DNA of 64,000 bases from Bizionia paragorgiae (GTDB lineage Bacteria; Bacteroidota; Bacteroidia; Flavobacteriales; Flavobacteriaceae). Where the stretch lies: positions 116,577 to 180,576 of the forward strand of contig NZ_FNQK01000008.1 of assembly GCF_900107625.1 (NCBI RefSeq), read 5' to 3'. Shown here one piece after another: positions 17,229 through 24,977 of the stretch. The first letter of the stretch is position 1. The number at the start of each line of letters is the position of its first letter. Both the position numbers and the translations under genes were made by a program. Under the pieces are notes generated by a model that worked only from the letters and a program-made list of their open reading frames with translations, was not told the origin of the DNA and made no database searches.

Positions 17229-17792
17229 ATGAACGAATTAGGAAAAAAAATTAAAGAAGCACGAAAGAAAAAAGGATTTTCGCAAGAAGAATTAGCAGAT
17301 TTAGCAACCATTAATCTGAGAACCCTTCAAAGAATAGAAAATAATCAAAATGAACCTCGTGGAAAAACACTGCATTTAATTTGTGAAGCATTACAAATCA
17401 ATGCCGAAGATATTCTGGATTATGGTAAACAGAGTGATAATTCTTATTTGGTACTTTTTCACCTTTCTGTTCTTTCCTTTTTAGCTATTCCAATAGGGAA
17501 TATTATCATACCCTTAATTTTATGGGTAACCAAAAAGGATAAGGTTATTGGATTAAAAAAAATGGGGGCGAATGTTTTAAATTTTCAAATTGTATGAACA
17601 TTCGTAACCTTTACAATTGTAATTGGCTATGCGTTATTGAAAATTATGCATTTTGATAATTTTAGTTTCTTAGGTTATGTGTTTATCGGCTTATATCTTT
17701 TAAATATAATCATACCTATTGTTTCTGTCATTAATTTGAAGAAAAACAAGATAGAGGCGCCCTACCCAACATTAATTAAATTTATAAAGTAA
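17229..17792 (+). pseudogene. XRE-family regulator with membrane domain, interrupted by an in-frame TGA
   Basis: The first 122 codons (17229-17597) encode a clear Cro/CI helix-turn-helix (residues 5-60; FSQEELADLATINLRTLQRIE) followed by the beginning of a membrane domain (FLAIPIGNIIIPLILWVTKKDK, DUF4870-like). A TGA at 17595-17597 stops it after MGANVLNFQIV. Reading on in the same frame gives TFVTFTIVIGYALL...YVFIGLYLLNIIIPIVSVI up to TAA at 17790-17792, exactly the remaining helices expected for this family, in which a Trp usually follows NFQ-[IV]-x. So TGG to TGA is the likely lesion. The truncated product may still bind DNA. The next gene, 10 bases on, is also broken. Confidence 0.75.
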
Positions 17793-17802
17793 TCTTTGAG
17801 AC

Positions 17803-18079
17803 ATGAAAAACAATTCATTCATCCATACTAGTGTTATTGGTTCATTAATTTTTTCATTACAGGAATGCTACTAATGATTAACAACCACGTTAATAGTGCT
17901 AATTTACTTTTATTAATTGGAGTGGTTTTCACTGTTGTTTTTTTAATCCTTAGGGTTATGGAAATTAATAAATCAACTAAGTTAAGCTCTAATCAAAAAA
18001 TAGTTTGGACAATAGGCTTAATTGCTTTTTGAATTTGCCTTTGATACTGTATTATTTTATCGGTAGAAAATACGTGTAG
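17803..18079 (+). pseudogene. PLDc_N-like small membrane protein gene with two frameshifts
   Basis: From ATG 17803 the frame reads MKNNSFIHTSVIGSLIF and then fails at a six-T run (17849-17854); adding one T restores FFITGMLLMINN...VFTVVFLILRVMEI...NQKIVWTIGLIAF. A second lesion at the five-T run 18026-18030 stops it; adding one T gives LNLPLILYYFIGRKYV and the stop at 18077-18079. The restored protein (about 92 residues, three membrane segments, ending W-x8-P-x4-YYFIGRK) matches the phospholipase D nuclease N-terminal (PLDc_N) small membrane family. It lies 10 bases after the broken XRE gene and was probably in its operon. Both changes are single-base losses in T runs. Confidence 0.65.
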
Positions 18080-18240
18080 ATTTTAAGAAGACTATTCAAT
18101 AGAGTATGGTGTGGAAAAAAATACATTGTAAAAAGGACAAACAAGCTGTTTTTAAATAAAACAAAATTTGATTTTATATGAGAATAGTTTTCTCAAAAGA
18201 AGTGAACAAGGTTGACGCCTATATAGCACTTGTAAAAAGT

Positions 18241-18274
18241 AAAACCCTGATAACTAGTTAGTTAAAAGGGTTTT
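18241..18274 (-). terminator. Terminator of ssrA
   Basis: Arms 18241-18248 (aaaaccct) and 18267-18274 (agggtttt) pair perfectly. The structure begins 7 bases beyond the 3' end of the tmRNA on the minus strand, and the minus-strand product continues into a T-rich run, as for a Rho-independent terminator. Confidence 0.7.
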
Positions 18275-18281
18275 TTGATAG

Positions 18282-18675
18282 TGGAGTCGGAGAGAATCGA
18301 ACTCTCGTCCAAACAAGTAACCAAAGAGCTTTCTACACGTTTATTCTTTTCTTAGGTTTTCGATTGTAAGCTGGTTAAAGACAACCTACTTACAACTTAT
18401 CTTCTTTAGTTTCAATTAGGCGTCAAAGCGCCACCTAATCTATCTTGACATTTACGATGCCTCAAAATGGAACGCCGTCAATCAAGGCTTTCCGGAGACA
18501 TAAAGCTTGTACACCTTGTGTACCGAGGCTTAATCCTACTATAATTCGGATTAGGCAGCTAAAGCGTAGTTATTCTCGCCGTTTAAAAAGTTGACTTAGC
18601 CTTTTACGTGTTTCAAAATCATTACACGACGTGCTTACCGTTTAATTAATCTCGCTGTCAAAACCAGTCGACCCC
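18282..18675 (-). ncRNA. ssrA: tmRNA (transfer-messenger RNA)
   Basis: Rescues stalled ribosomes with SmpB. The minus-strand RNA begins GGGGUCGACUGG...GACAG and ends with a T-arm (GAGUUCGAUUCUC) and CGACUCCA; the first seven bases GGGGUCG pair with CGACUCC, forming the acceptor stem. The CCA tail is not encoded: after the discriminator A the genome reads CU. The tag frame at 18554-18580 reads GENNYALAA followed by TAA (18551-18553), with a GGC glycine resume codon, the usual Bacteroidota style. Several pseudoknot-like repeats are visible between tag and tRNA-like end. Ends were placed from base pairing, so are accurate to a few bases. Confidence 0.95.
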
Positions 18676-18678
18676 AAT

Positions 18679-18686
18679 TAAAGATA
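18679..18686 (-). promoter_or_regulatory. Probable ssrA promoter -7 box
   Basis: On the minus strand the sequence is TATCTTTA, one mismatch from TAnnTTTG, and it ends three bases before the first G of the tmRNA. That spacing fits the Bacteroidota -7 element. No convincing -33 TTTG is seen. Confidence 0.45.
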
Positions 18687-18695
18687 ATTTTTTTA

Positions 18696-18794
18696 GTGCG
18701 TTTCCCTACGGCGCTGTCGCTTTGTAGTGTCGGGCTTTTCGCTGTATCTTTTGCTAAAAAGCAAAAGGATGTCGCTGCAATCCCTAACGCGCTT
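18696..18794 (+). repeat. Dispersed intergenic repeat, copy A
   Basis: A block just upstream of ssrA with cttttcgctgtatctttt at 18735-18752, a small hairpin (cttttgc/gcaaaag), then aaaaggatgtcgctgcaatccctaacgcg. The first block matches copy C (26757-26774, other strand) in 17 of 18 bases, and the end atccctaacgc matches copy B. The rest of the intergenic region 18795-19163 contains no gene. Confidence 0.65.
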
Positions 18795-19070
18795 CACCTA
18801 GAAACACGATAACCTGTTTCAAGGAATACAAAATTAATAAAATTTATATAGTTAACACCAAAACCGTGCCCTTTTATAAAAATATTAATGAAACCTTTTT
18901 AACTCCTGTTTTAAGGGAGTTATCGTCCCATAAACAAGCTGTTTGTCATGAGAATTAGAATTCTTAAGATGATATAGGTCTTAATATCAATTGTTTAGTG
19001 TTTGTTCATGTTGTAACGCGGTTACAGATTAGCACCGTGTTTATCCAGCTAGGGCGAAGTGATATACCCT

Positions 19071-19109
19071 GTTAAATAAAAATATTTGTTGGCAACAATT
19101 ATTTTTAAC
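19071..19109. other. Imperfect palindrome upstream of the oxidoreductase gene
   Basis: Outer arms gttaaa(ta)aaaata and tatttttaac enclose an inner perfect ttgttg-g-caacaa. The element ends 54 bases before the start at 19164, so it may be an operator or leader hairpin. No T-tail follows. Confidence 0.35.
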
Positions 19110-19163
19110 AGTATTTTAGCAAGGCCTTAAACCAGGTATAACTATAAAAACCAAGAACAGCCT

Positions 19164-20372
19164 ATGAAGTTTGCTATTATTAAAGAGCGTAAAAACCCGC
19201 CAGATCGTCGGGTGGTGTTTTCCCCTCAAGCATTAGCTATTTTAAATAATAAATATCCGGAAGCCGAAGTGGTTGTCGAAGCTTCAGATATTCGTGTTTT
19301 TCCAGATAACGACTATAAAACATTAGGGTTTTCAGTTACCGAAGATATTACAGATGCCGATATTTTATTTGGTGTTAAAGAAGTTCCTGTCGAAGCACTA
19401 ATTCCTAATAAAAAATACTTTTTCTTTAGTCATACCATAAAAAAGCAACCGTATAACCGCAAGCTTTTAAAAGCTATTTTAGAAAAAAATATAGAGTTAT
19501 ACGATCATGAAACCATTGTAAGACAAACAGGATCACGATTAATTGGTTTTGGTCGTTATGCAGGACTTGTCGGTGCTTATAACGGGTTTAGAGCTTTGGG
19601 TTTAAGAGATAAGCTGTTTAATCTACCAAAAGTAGAAACACTTAAAGATCTTGATGCCGTAAAAGCAGAATTAGATAAAATTACCCTTCCAAATATTAAA
19701 ATTGCACTTTCAGGAACAGGAAAAGTGGCTAAAGGGGCTCGTGAAATTTTAGATCATTTAAAAATTAAACAAGTTAGTGATGCTTTGTATCTAACCTCTC
19801 AGTTTTCAGAGCCTGTTTATTGTATGGCCGATGTTATGGAATACAACAAACGCGCCGATGGTAAGGTAGGAGAGAAGTATGAATTTTATAAAGATCCTTC
19901 AGGGTATGTCAGTAACTTCATGCCTTACGCTAAAGAAACCGATATGTTTATTGCAGGCCATTTTTATGGTGATGGCTCTCCGTATTTATTCACCCGTGAA
20001 GATGCAAGACACCCAGATTTTCGTATTAATTTGGTAGCTGATATTTCTTGTGATATCGATGGTCCCGTGGCATGTACCATTCGCCCATCGACCATTGCAG
20101 ATCCTTTTTATGGCTACGATCCAATAACAGAAAAAGAAGTGGCTTACAATGCTAAGAATGCCATAACAGTGATGGCGGTAGATAATTTACCTTGCGAATT
20201 GCCTAAAGATGCCAGTGAAGGTTTTGGAGAACTGTTTTTAGAACATGTTATTCCTGCCTTTTTTAATGATGACGAGCGCGGCATTTTAAAACGTGCACGT
20301 ATAACCACTGCAGATGGGAAATTAACCCGCCGCTTTGCGTATTTGCAAGATTATGTAGACGGTAAAGTCTAG
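19164..20372 (+). CDS. Saccharopine-dehydrogenase-like NAD(P)-dependent oxidoreductase
   Basis: The 402-residue protein belongs to the alanine dehydrogenase/pyridine-nucleotide transhydrogenase N-terminal superfamily, closest in layout to lysine-forming saccharopine dehydrogenase (Lys1). K72 in LFGVKEVP and H90 in FFFSHTIKKQ correspond to the Lys/His pair used by that enzyme. A nucleotide-binding segment follows (IKIALSGTGKVAKGAREIL, about 178-196), and SCDIDGPVACTIRPSTIADPFYGYD is a strong family block. It is monocistronic, with a strong terminator at 20392-20423. Whether the substrate is saccharopine in lysine metabolism is not shown by sequence; this single-gene context gives no help. Confidence 0.8.
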   Translation: MKFAIIKERKNPPDRRVVFSPQALAILNNKYPEAEVVVEASDIRVFPDNDYKTLGFSVTEDITDADILFGVKEVPVEALIPNKKYFFFSHTIKKQPYNRKLLKAILEKNIELYDHETIVRQTGSRLIGFGRYAGLVGAYNGFRALGLRDKLFNLPKVETLKDLDAVKAELDKITLPNIKIALSGTGKVAKGAREILDHLKIKQVSDALYLTSQFSEPVYCMADVMEYNKRADGKVGEKYEFYKDPSGYVSNFMPYAKETDMFIAGHFYGDGSPYLFTREDARHPDFRINLVADISCDIDGPVACTIRPSTIADPFYGYDPITEKEVAYNAKNAITVMAVDNLPCELPKDASEGFGELFLEHVIPAFFNDDERGILKRARITTADGKLTRRFAYLQDYVDGKV

Positions 20373-20391
20373 TCTGATACTAGTATAAAAC

Positions 20392-20423
20392 AAAAAACCA
20401 CGTGATCATTCACGTGGTTTTTT
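20392..20423. terminator. Bidirectional intrinsic terminator
   Basis: A perfect 14-bp stem (20392-20405, aaaaaaccacgtga, with 20410-20423) closes a four-base loop. The A and T runs at either end make it functional in both directions, between the convergent genes ending at 20372 and 20428. Confidence 0.85.
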
Positions 20424-20427
20424 GTTT

Positions 20428-21090
20428 TTATTTTGTGGTGATCATTATCTTTTTAAAGGCGTAAAACCCGACGCTTAAAACACATCCTGTGACTAATGTA
20501 AATGCCCAAAAATCGGAATGTGTTTTTGGGGCTAAAAAGAAAGCTAAACAGTCTTGGAGTAGTGGGATTGGATTACTTAGTATTTCCCAAGAATTATACC
20601 GTAAGAAACGGCCTAGATAAATGCCAAAGCCAGATAAAAAACACGTGCAGTATATTAGGGATACTGCGAATTGTTTAGTTATTAATTTACACCAAACACT
20701 GTACATATCACATAGGGAAATATAAAATAACAAGACCCCTACACCAGCAAAACTAAAAATAACTAAAGCGTCTAACCAGACCAAATGCGCAGCACTCAGT
20801 CTTAAGTGATAGAGGTCGGTTACAATATAAGGGGCATTGGGTAAAAAGAGGAGCCAAAGTATGCTTGTAAAAGCAACTTTAGTTTTTGATATATTAGAGA
20901 TACTCAATAAATAAGTCGACAATAGAAAAGGAATGCCTGCTAAAAATAGATTCCAAACTAAAAATAAAAAGTAAGAGGTGTTTGTGTATTTAATCCTAAA
21001 CGAGAGTAGTAGTATACAACATAGAGTTGATGAAATTAATAGCGGACTTACTTTTTGGCGGTTAATAATTAGGGAACTATATGTTTTCAT
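20428..21090 (-). CDS. DUF1361 family membrane protein
   Basis: A 220-residue integral membrane protein with about six or seven helices. The central LLFLPNAPYIVTDLYHL block is the hallmark of DUF1361. Its start overlaps the stop of the upstream DUF2809 gene in an ATGA junction, so the two are translationally coupled and may act together in the membrane. Function of this family is not known. No enzymatic motif is visible. Confidence 0.85.
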   Translation of the reverse strand: MKTYSSLIINRQKVSPLLISSTLCCILLLSFRIKYTNTSYFLFLVWNLFLAGIPFLLSTYLLSISNISKTKVAFTSILWLLFLPNAPYIVTDLYHLRLSAAHLVWLDALVIFSFAGVGVLLFYISLCDMYSVWCKLITKQFAVSLIYCTCFLSGFGIYLGRFLRYNSWEILSNPIPLLQDCLAFFLAPKTHSDFWAFTLVTGCVLSVGFYAFKKIMITTK

Positions 21091-21461
21091 TTTCTTAATA
21101 TTTTATTGTCTATAAGTAATGCGGTAGCAATGCCTAAGGTGTAGGCAAGTAAATCTTGGTAGCTAAAGTGGCTTCCTAATACAAGTACTTCTAGATGGTT
21201 GTCTTGAAGTCCTAAAATAGTCAAGACATTAAAAAGCTGAAGAATTTCGATTGTAAAGGCAATTGATAAAACAGTGATGGCTATAGGTAGTGTTTTAAAT
21301 GTAGTGATGCTTTTTATGCCATAAAACAACATAATTACTACTAAGAAATCACCAAAAGTGTGCCTGATAAATCCTGATTTCAGCAAGATAGCAATGAGCA
21401 GCTCGATAATAAATAACGCTATAAATACGCTGAAAAATAATAAGTGGAATCGGAGTTTCAT
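21087..21461 (-). CDS. DUF2809 family membrane protein
   Basis: 124 residues with about four membrane helices. FIRHTFGDFLVVIMLFYGIKS, the IEILQLF segment and HFSYQDLLAYTLGI match DUF2809 (a VanZ-like small membrane family). First gene of a two-gene unit with the DUF1361 protein (4-base overlap). The acidic residues within the helices (D in FGDF, E in IEILQ, D in YQDLLAY) are the family's conserved polar positions. Function unknown. The 227 bases upstream (21462-21688) carry no gene. Confidence 0.85.
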   Translation of the reverse strand: MKLRFHLLFFSVFIALFIIELLIAILLKSGFIRHTFGDFLVVIMLFYGIKSITTFKTLPIAITVLSIAFTIEILQLFNVLTILGLQDNHLEVLVLGSHFSYQDLLAYTLGIATALLIDNKILRK

Positions 21462-21688
21462 AGATAATGAGGTTTACTAGTAAATAGATGAAATGTGGTT
21501 AACGCATAATGTGTTAAGAGTAAGTTGGTTAATCTGGTAATACGGTTTTAATAGGCATTTAACGGAATTGTAATTTGTACTAAATATGTACTGATAGTGC
21601 AAGAATGTTGATTTATAATACTGGAAACCTAATGTGCACGATCTTTAAGGGTTGAGGTGTAGACCGCACATGTATTAAGAAGATGATA

Positions 21689-23104
21689 CTATCCGTTATT
21701 CCAATCTATTTTTCTAGAAACGAACATAACGATAGCTAATATTGTAAAAAGTCCTATACTCCCTACCAATAACGCATAGTTCTCTAATTGAATAATCACA
21801 AAGATAAAACTGTACAAAGCGGTTAGTGAGGCGCCGATAAATAAAGGGAATTTCCGGTTTTTTAAAACTGATTTTGAATATAAGGTTATAAGGGTTATCA
21901 CCGATCCTCCTGCAATAATATATGCTTTTAAAAAATTACTGTGTTCACTTATAGATATTAATAAGGTGTAAAACATGGTTAAGGCTATACCAATCATTAA
22001 ATATTGAAAAGGATGGATGTTAATTTTGCTTAAGGTTTGGATTAAGAAAAACAATAAAAAAGTAAGACCTATAACAAGGAATCCATATTTTGCCGAGCGT
22101 TCACTTTGCTGAAACTCATTAACCATAATAAGGAATTTTGTTCCAAAAGCATACTGATCTAGAGCAGGGATAAGGTCTATATGTTGCTGAGAAAAGGCGC
22201 GGTTTAAATGTGTTACCTTCCAGTCGGCACTAAAACCATCCTTGGTGATTGTTTTGGTTTGGTCATTAGGTAAGAATTCACCGTTAAAACTTGGGTTTGC
22301 CCAATTAGAGGTCATGCCTAATGTTGTTGTTTTTCCTATGGGTATAATTTGTAGACCTTCACTTCCGTTGTAAGCCATTTTAAAACTATATGACATAGTA
22401 TTGTCGCTAGCTATGGGTAAATCTGCTGTATTTAAAAATGAAGATTCTAGTATATCCAAGTCATGATTAGTACCGCGGTCGAAAGTATTGTAATTGGTTT
22501 CAAATGCATAATCTGTCGCAGCTACATTAATTTTTATTGCTCCTTTTATTCCTTTTAAGTTGCTTGTTTTGACGATAAATGTAGCTTTATCCCACAGGAT
22601 GTCCTCTTGTTTTATGCCTTTTAATTCTAGATTTGGTGATGAAAAAAAGCCATTAAAATCTAAGTTAGCACTATAAACTACCGACTCGTAATTACCTCGT
22701 TTTAGTGTTTTTGAAGCTACATCTGCTTGAACATCTAAAGTTTCTGGAAAAATGTAGGCGTGTTTTAGTTTGGTTTCAATTTCGGTAGTATGCGTTTTTG
22801 TTTTTTCATTATACGTTCTTTTCTCAGAATAGCTTTTATAGGGAAGCTTTAATAGTGGTCCATAAACCATAACATGCTCTCCCCATTTGGAGTTTATTTC
22901 ATGTATAACATTTGTCTGCCGCGCGGCGCGTTCACGAATTAAACTATTTATGTAAGATAGGGGGATTAATAAAACCAAGGTTAAAAAACCTACCATGACT
23001 AAGCGGGCCGTTAGAGATGTTTTTAACCATTGCCCAAATTTACTTGATGTTTTTTGTGGTATTGCAGACGAAGAAGTACCGTTATTGTCGTTTGAATAGT
23101 TCAT
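21689..23104 (-). CDS. creD: CreD-family inner membrane protein
   Basis: The 471 residues have one N-terminal helix (about 34-50) followed by a large periplasmic beta-rich domain (about 60-330) containing INSKWGEHVMVYGPLLKLPY, typical of CreD/Cet envelope proteins, and a C-terminal cluster of about five to six helices (340-465) with the HPFQYLMIGIALTMFYTLLISISEH block. Linked in E. coli to envelope stress and beta-lactam or colicin responses; here regulation is by a local winged-helix protein, not CreBC. It is last in a four-gene minus-strand unit, and the operator-like palindrome at 23122-23139 lies 18 bases before its start. Confidence 0.9.
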   Translation of the reverse strand: MNYSNDNNGTSSSAIPQKTSSKFGQWLKTSLTARLVMVGFLTLVLLIPLSYINSLIRERAARQTNVIHEINSKWGEHVMVYGPLLKLPYKSYSEKRTYNEKTKTHTTEIETKLKHAYIFPETLDVQADVASKTLKRGNYESVVYSANLDFNGFFSSPNLELKGIKQEDILWDKATFIVKTSNLKGIKGAIKINVAATDYAFETNYNTFDRGTNHDLDILESSFLNTADLPIASDNTMSYSFKMAYNGSEGLQIIPIGKTTTLGMTSNWANPSFNGEFLPNDQTKTITKDGFSADWKVTHLNRAFSQQHIDLIPALDQYAFGTKFLIMVNEFQQSERSAKYGFLVIGLTFLLFFLIQTLSKINIHPFQYLMIGIALTMFYTLLISISEHSNFLKAYIIAGGSVITLITLYSKSVLKNRKFPLFIGASLTALYSFIFVIIQLENYALLVGSIGLFTILAIVMFVSRKIDWNNG

Positions 23105-23121
23105 AAATTAAAGTTTTAAAG

Positions 23122-23139
23122 TACTTTGAAATTCAAAGT
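23122..23139. promoter_or_regulatory. Operator-like palindrome, site 1 (before creD)
   Basis: tactttgaaattcaaagt contains actttga-aat-tcaaagt. It is 16 of 18 bases identical to the site at 24428-24445, and lies between the regulator gene and creD. Probable binding site of the winged-helix regulator at 23157-23450. Confidence 0.6.
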
Positions 23140-23156
23140 GTGTGAATAAAAAAATA

Positions 23157-23450
23157 TTATTTAATATGTATTAGTTTTTCTAAAGCGTTTATATGCTTGT
23201 TAAATTCAGCTTTACCTAAAGCGGTAGTGCTATATCTAGTGTTCGGTTTTTTACCGATAAATTGCTTTTCAACCTTTATGTATTCCGCTTTTTCTAAAGC
23301 TTTGGTATGGCTCGCCAAATTTCCATCGGTAGCTCCTAAAAGCTCTTTAAGCATATTAAAATCTGCGTACTCATTCACCATTAAAATAGACATGATGCCC
23401 AATCTAATTCTGTGATCGAATAGTTTATTTATGTTTGTAATTATGCTCAT
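23157..23450 (-). CDS. Winged-helix transcriptional regulator
   Basis: 97 residues forming a single winged helix-turn-helix: HRIRLGIMSILMVNEYADFNML, the recognition region LGATDGNLASHTKALEKAEYI, and a basic wing KKPNTRYSTTALGKAEF. This is the small HTH type (HTH_34, MarR/ArsR-like) found beside CreD in many Bacteroidota. No ligand or metal-binding cysteines are evident. It lies between the EF-hand membrane protein and creD, and two near-identical palindromes flank the operon, so I infer an autorepressor. It most likely binds as a dimer to TACTTTG-N4-CAAAGT. Confidence 0.88.
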   Translation of the reverse strand: MSIITNINKLFDHRIRLGIMSILMVNEYADFNMLKELLGATDGNLASHTKALEKAEYIKVEKQFIGKKPNTRYSTTALGKAEFNKHINALEKLIHIK

Positions 23451-23490
23451 ATATTCACTCTGCCCTTTCTATAATTCTCTTACATCCTAT

Positions 23491-23814
23491 TTATTGGCCG
23501 TAATGAATTTCATTATCATTAATGTTCTTCATTTTACTAAAAAGTATGGTCATACCGAAAGACACAACACCGAAAAAAACAGCAATTGGAATAAGTATGA
23601 TTACAGCTTGATTTGTTGTTTTTCTACTGGCCGTTTGGTTCAAGAATAATTTTGATTCTCGAGTAATCTCATCACCGTCTATAACACCATTTTTGTCACT
23701 GTCGTAAAACTCAAATTGTTGATCAAATTTATTGTTAGAGTAGTAGGTATATCCGAGTCCGCTGATATAAACTAAAACCATAACAAGTACGCCTATTTTA
23801 AGTGCTTTTTTCAT
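23491..23814 (-). CDS. Small membrane protein with a canonical EF-hand loop
   Basis: 107 residues: one membrane helix at about 7-24, a loop with a textbook EF-hand calcium site (D38-S-D40-K-N42-G-V44-I-D46-G-D-E49), and a second helix at about 69-92. If both helices span the membrane the EF-hand lies on the periplasmic side, where calcium is plentiful. Start codon overlaps the end of the preceding membrane-protein gene by 4 bases. Together with the winged-helix regulator and CreD this may form a calcium-influenced envelope module, but calcium binding is inferred from the motif alone. Confidence 0.8.
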   Translation of the reverse strand: MKKALKIGVLVMVLVYISGLGYTYYSNNKFDQQFEFYDSDKNGVIDGDEITRESKLFLNQTASRKTTNQAVIILIPIAVFFGVVSFGMTILFSKMKNINDNEIHYGQ

Positions 23815-24419
23815 TTAATATCGTATTTAAAGTGCATAATAGTTCCGTAAATGATGTGCATGATACCAAATCCTATAACCCATAACCAAAATCCATAACC
23901 AGGAAACAGTGCTGCAATAAGACCTAAAGTTATTTCAATAAACCCCAAGTATTTTATGTCACCAATACTATACTTCGATGCGCTAACTAAGGCTAATCCA
24001 TAAAAAATAAGCATTAATCCTCCTGTTTGCCCATATTTACCTTGAGTTAATATAATTAAAATGTATATACCTCCGGCAACTAAAGGAATTAAAAAGTTGG
24101 ATATTAAACGTTTCGAAGAGCTGTCCCATATTTGTTCTCCATTTTTTTTAGCCTTCTTTGTGGTGAGTAGTATACCTGTAATAATACTAAAAAGGGCAAC
24201 CAGAAACAAGACTAACATTACGGTTCTAAAAATCCAACCGTCTAATAAAAGCGTTCCGGAACTGTAGGTGTCGACCAAGTAATAGGCAATTGCGGCACCA
24301 ATTAAAGCGTAGATACCAGCGAGAATGCCAGACAAACCACTAAGCGAAATAAATCGCGAAGACTTATTCATTAAATTTTTGATTTCGCTTATATCTTTTA
24401 AATAATCTTTTTGCTTCAT
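23811..24419 (-). CDS. Polytopic membrane protein of unknown function (CreD operon)
   Basis: 202 residues with about six membrane helices after a charged N-terminus (MKQKDYLKDISEIKNLMNKSSRF). The segments SLSGLSGILAGIYALIGA and IGFGIMHIIYGTIMHFKYD bracket the membrane part. Proteins of this kind commonly precede small winged-helix regulators in Bacteroidota. It is the first gene of the operon; the operator-like site 2 lies 9 bases upstream of its start, within the likely promoter. The next gene overlaps it by 4 bases. No enzymatic signature. Confidence 0.8.
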   Translation of the reverse strand: MKQKDYLKDISEIKNLMNKSSRFISLSGLSGILAGIYALIGAAIAYYLVDTYSSGTLLLDGWIFRTVMLVLFLVALFSIITGILLTTKKAKKNGEQIWDSSSKRLISNFLIPLVAGGIYILIILTQGKYGQTGGLMLIFYGLALVSASKYSIGDIKYLGFIEITLGLIAALFPGYGFWLWVIGFGIMHIIYGTIMHFKYDIK

Positions 24420-24427
24420 ATTAAAAG

Positions 24428-24445
24428 TACTTTGAAAAACAAAGT
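24428..24445. promoter_or_regulatory. Operator-like palindrome, site 2 (operon promoter)
   Basis: tactttgaaaaacaaagt, with actttg/caaagt arms and a 5-base centre, lies 9 bases before the first gene of the operon. It matches site 1 (23122-23139) at 16 of 18 positions; the differences are confined to the centre. Confidence 0.6.
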
Positions 24446-24524
24446 AAAGTGTTTTTTATGAGTCACACAAGTAAATTGTTTTAAATTATTATTTTATGCC
24501 TTCTTATTAATCATTTGCAAGTTT

Positions 24525-24899
24525 ATGAATCCCGCGGAAACGTATTTAATTGAAGCTTCAGAACCTTATCGGTCTATATTATTACACTTACAACTGTTGG
24601 TGGCGACGACGCTTCCGGAAGCGGAAATGAAGTATAAATGGAAACTGCCTTTTTATTAGTATAAAAAGAAAGCGCTTTGCTATTTTAATCTCAATTTAAA
24701 AAAGAAGTATGTGGATTTGGGCTTTGTACTAGGAACTCAATTACAAAGTCATAAAGAGTATCATATCACAGAAAACCGAAAAAAAATGATGTCTCTTCGT
24801 TATACCTCCCTAGAAAAGATAAAGAATGAAGTGCTAATAGATATTTTAAACGAAGCGCGTACACTCGTTTTAAAAGAATTAAAACAAACAAAGATGTGA
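24525..24899 (+). pseudogene. DUF1801 protein gene with an internal TAG
   Basis: Reading from ATG 24525 gives a DUF1801-type protein: MNPAETYLIEASEPYRSILL, LPEAEMKYKWKLPFY, then TAG at 24657-24659, and in the same frame YKKKALCYFNLN, VDLGFVLGTQL and SLRYTSLEKI up to TGA at 24897-24899. In this family (iron-chaperone-like, about 120 residues) the segment is KWKLPFYYYK, so the TAG replaces a Tyr codon. Total 124 codons, normal length for the family, with no frameshift. A single nonsense change is the simplest explanation. The ATG at 24711 could start only a fragment. Confidence 0.8.
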
Positions 24900-24977
24900 T
24901 TAAATATGGAGGTATTAAATAATTACATTTTCAAGATTTCATAGTGAGAGCAGCATGAGAAGTTCTCTAAAAAATCA

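Noticed and set aside
17595..17597. TGA in the XRE-type gene read as Trp or selenocysteine (recoding)
   Set aside because: No SECIS-like hairpin follows, other genes use TGA as a normal stop, and the neighbouring gene also carries lesions; a nonsense mutation is simpler.
24711..24899. Independent small protein starting at the internal ATG 24711
   Set aside because: Its sequence is exactly the C-terminal half of the DUF1801 family, continuous with the upstream frame except for the TAG.
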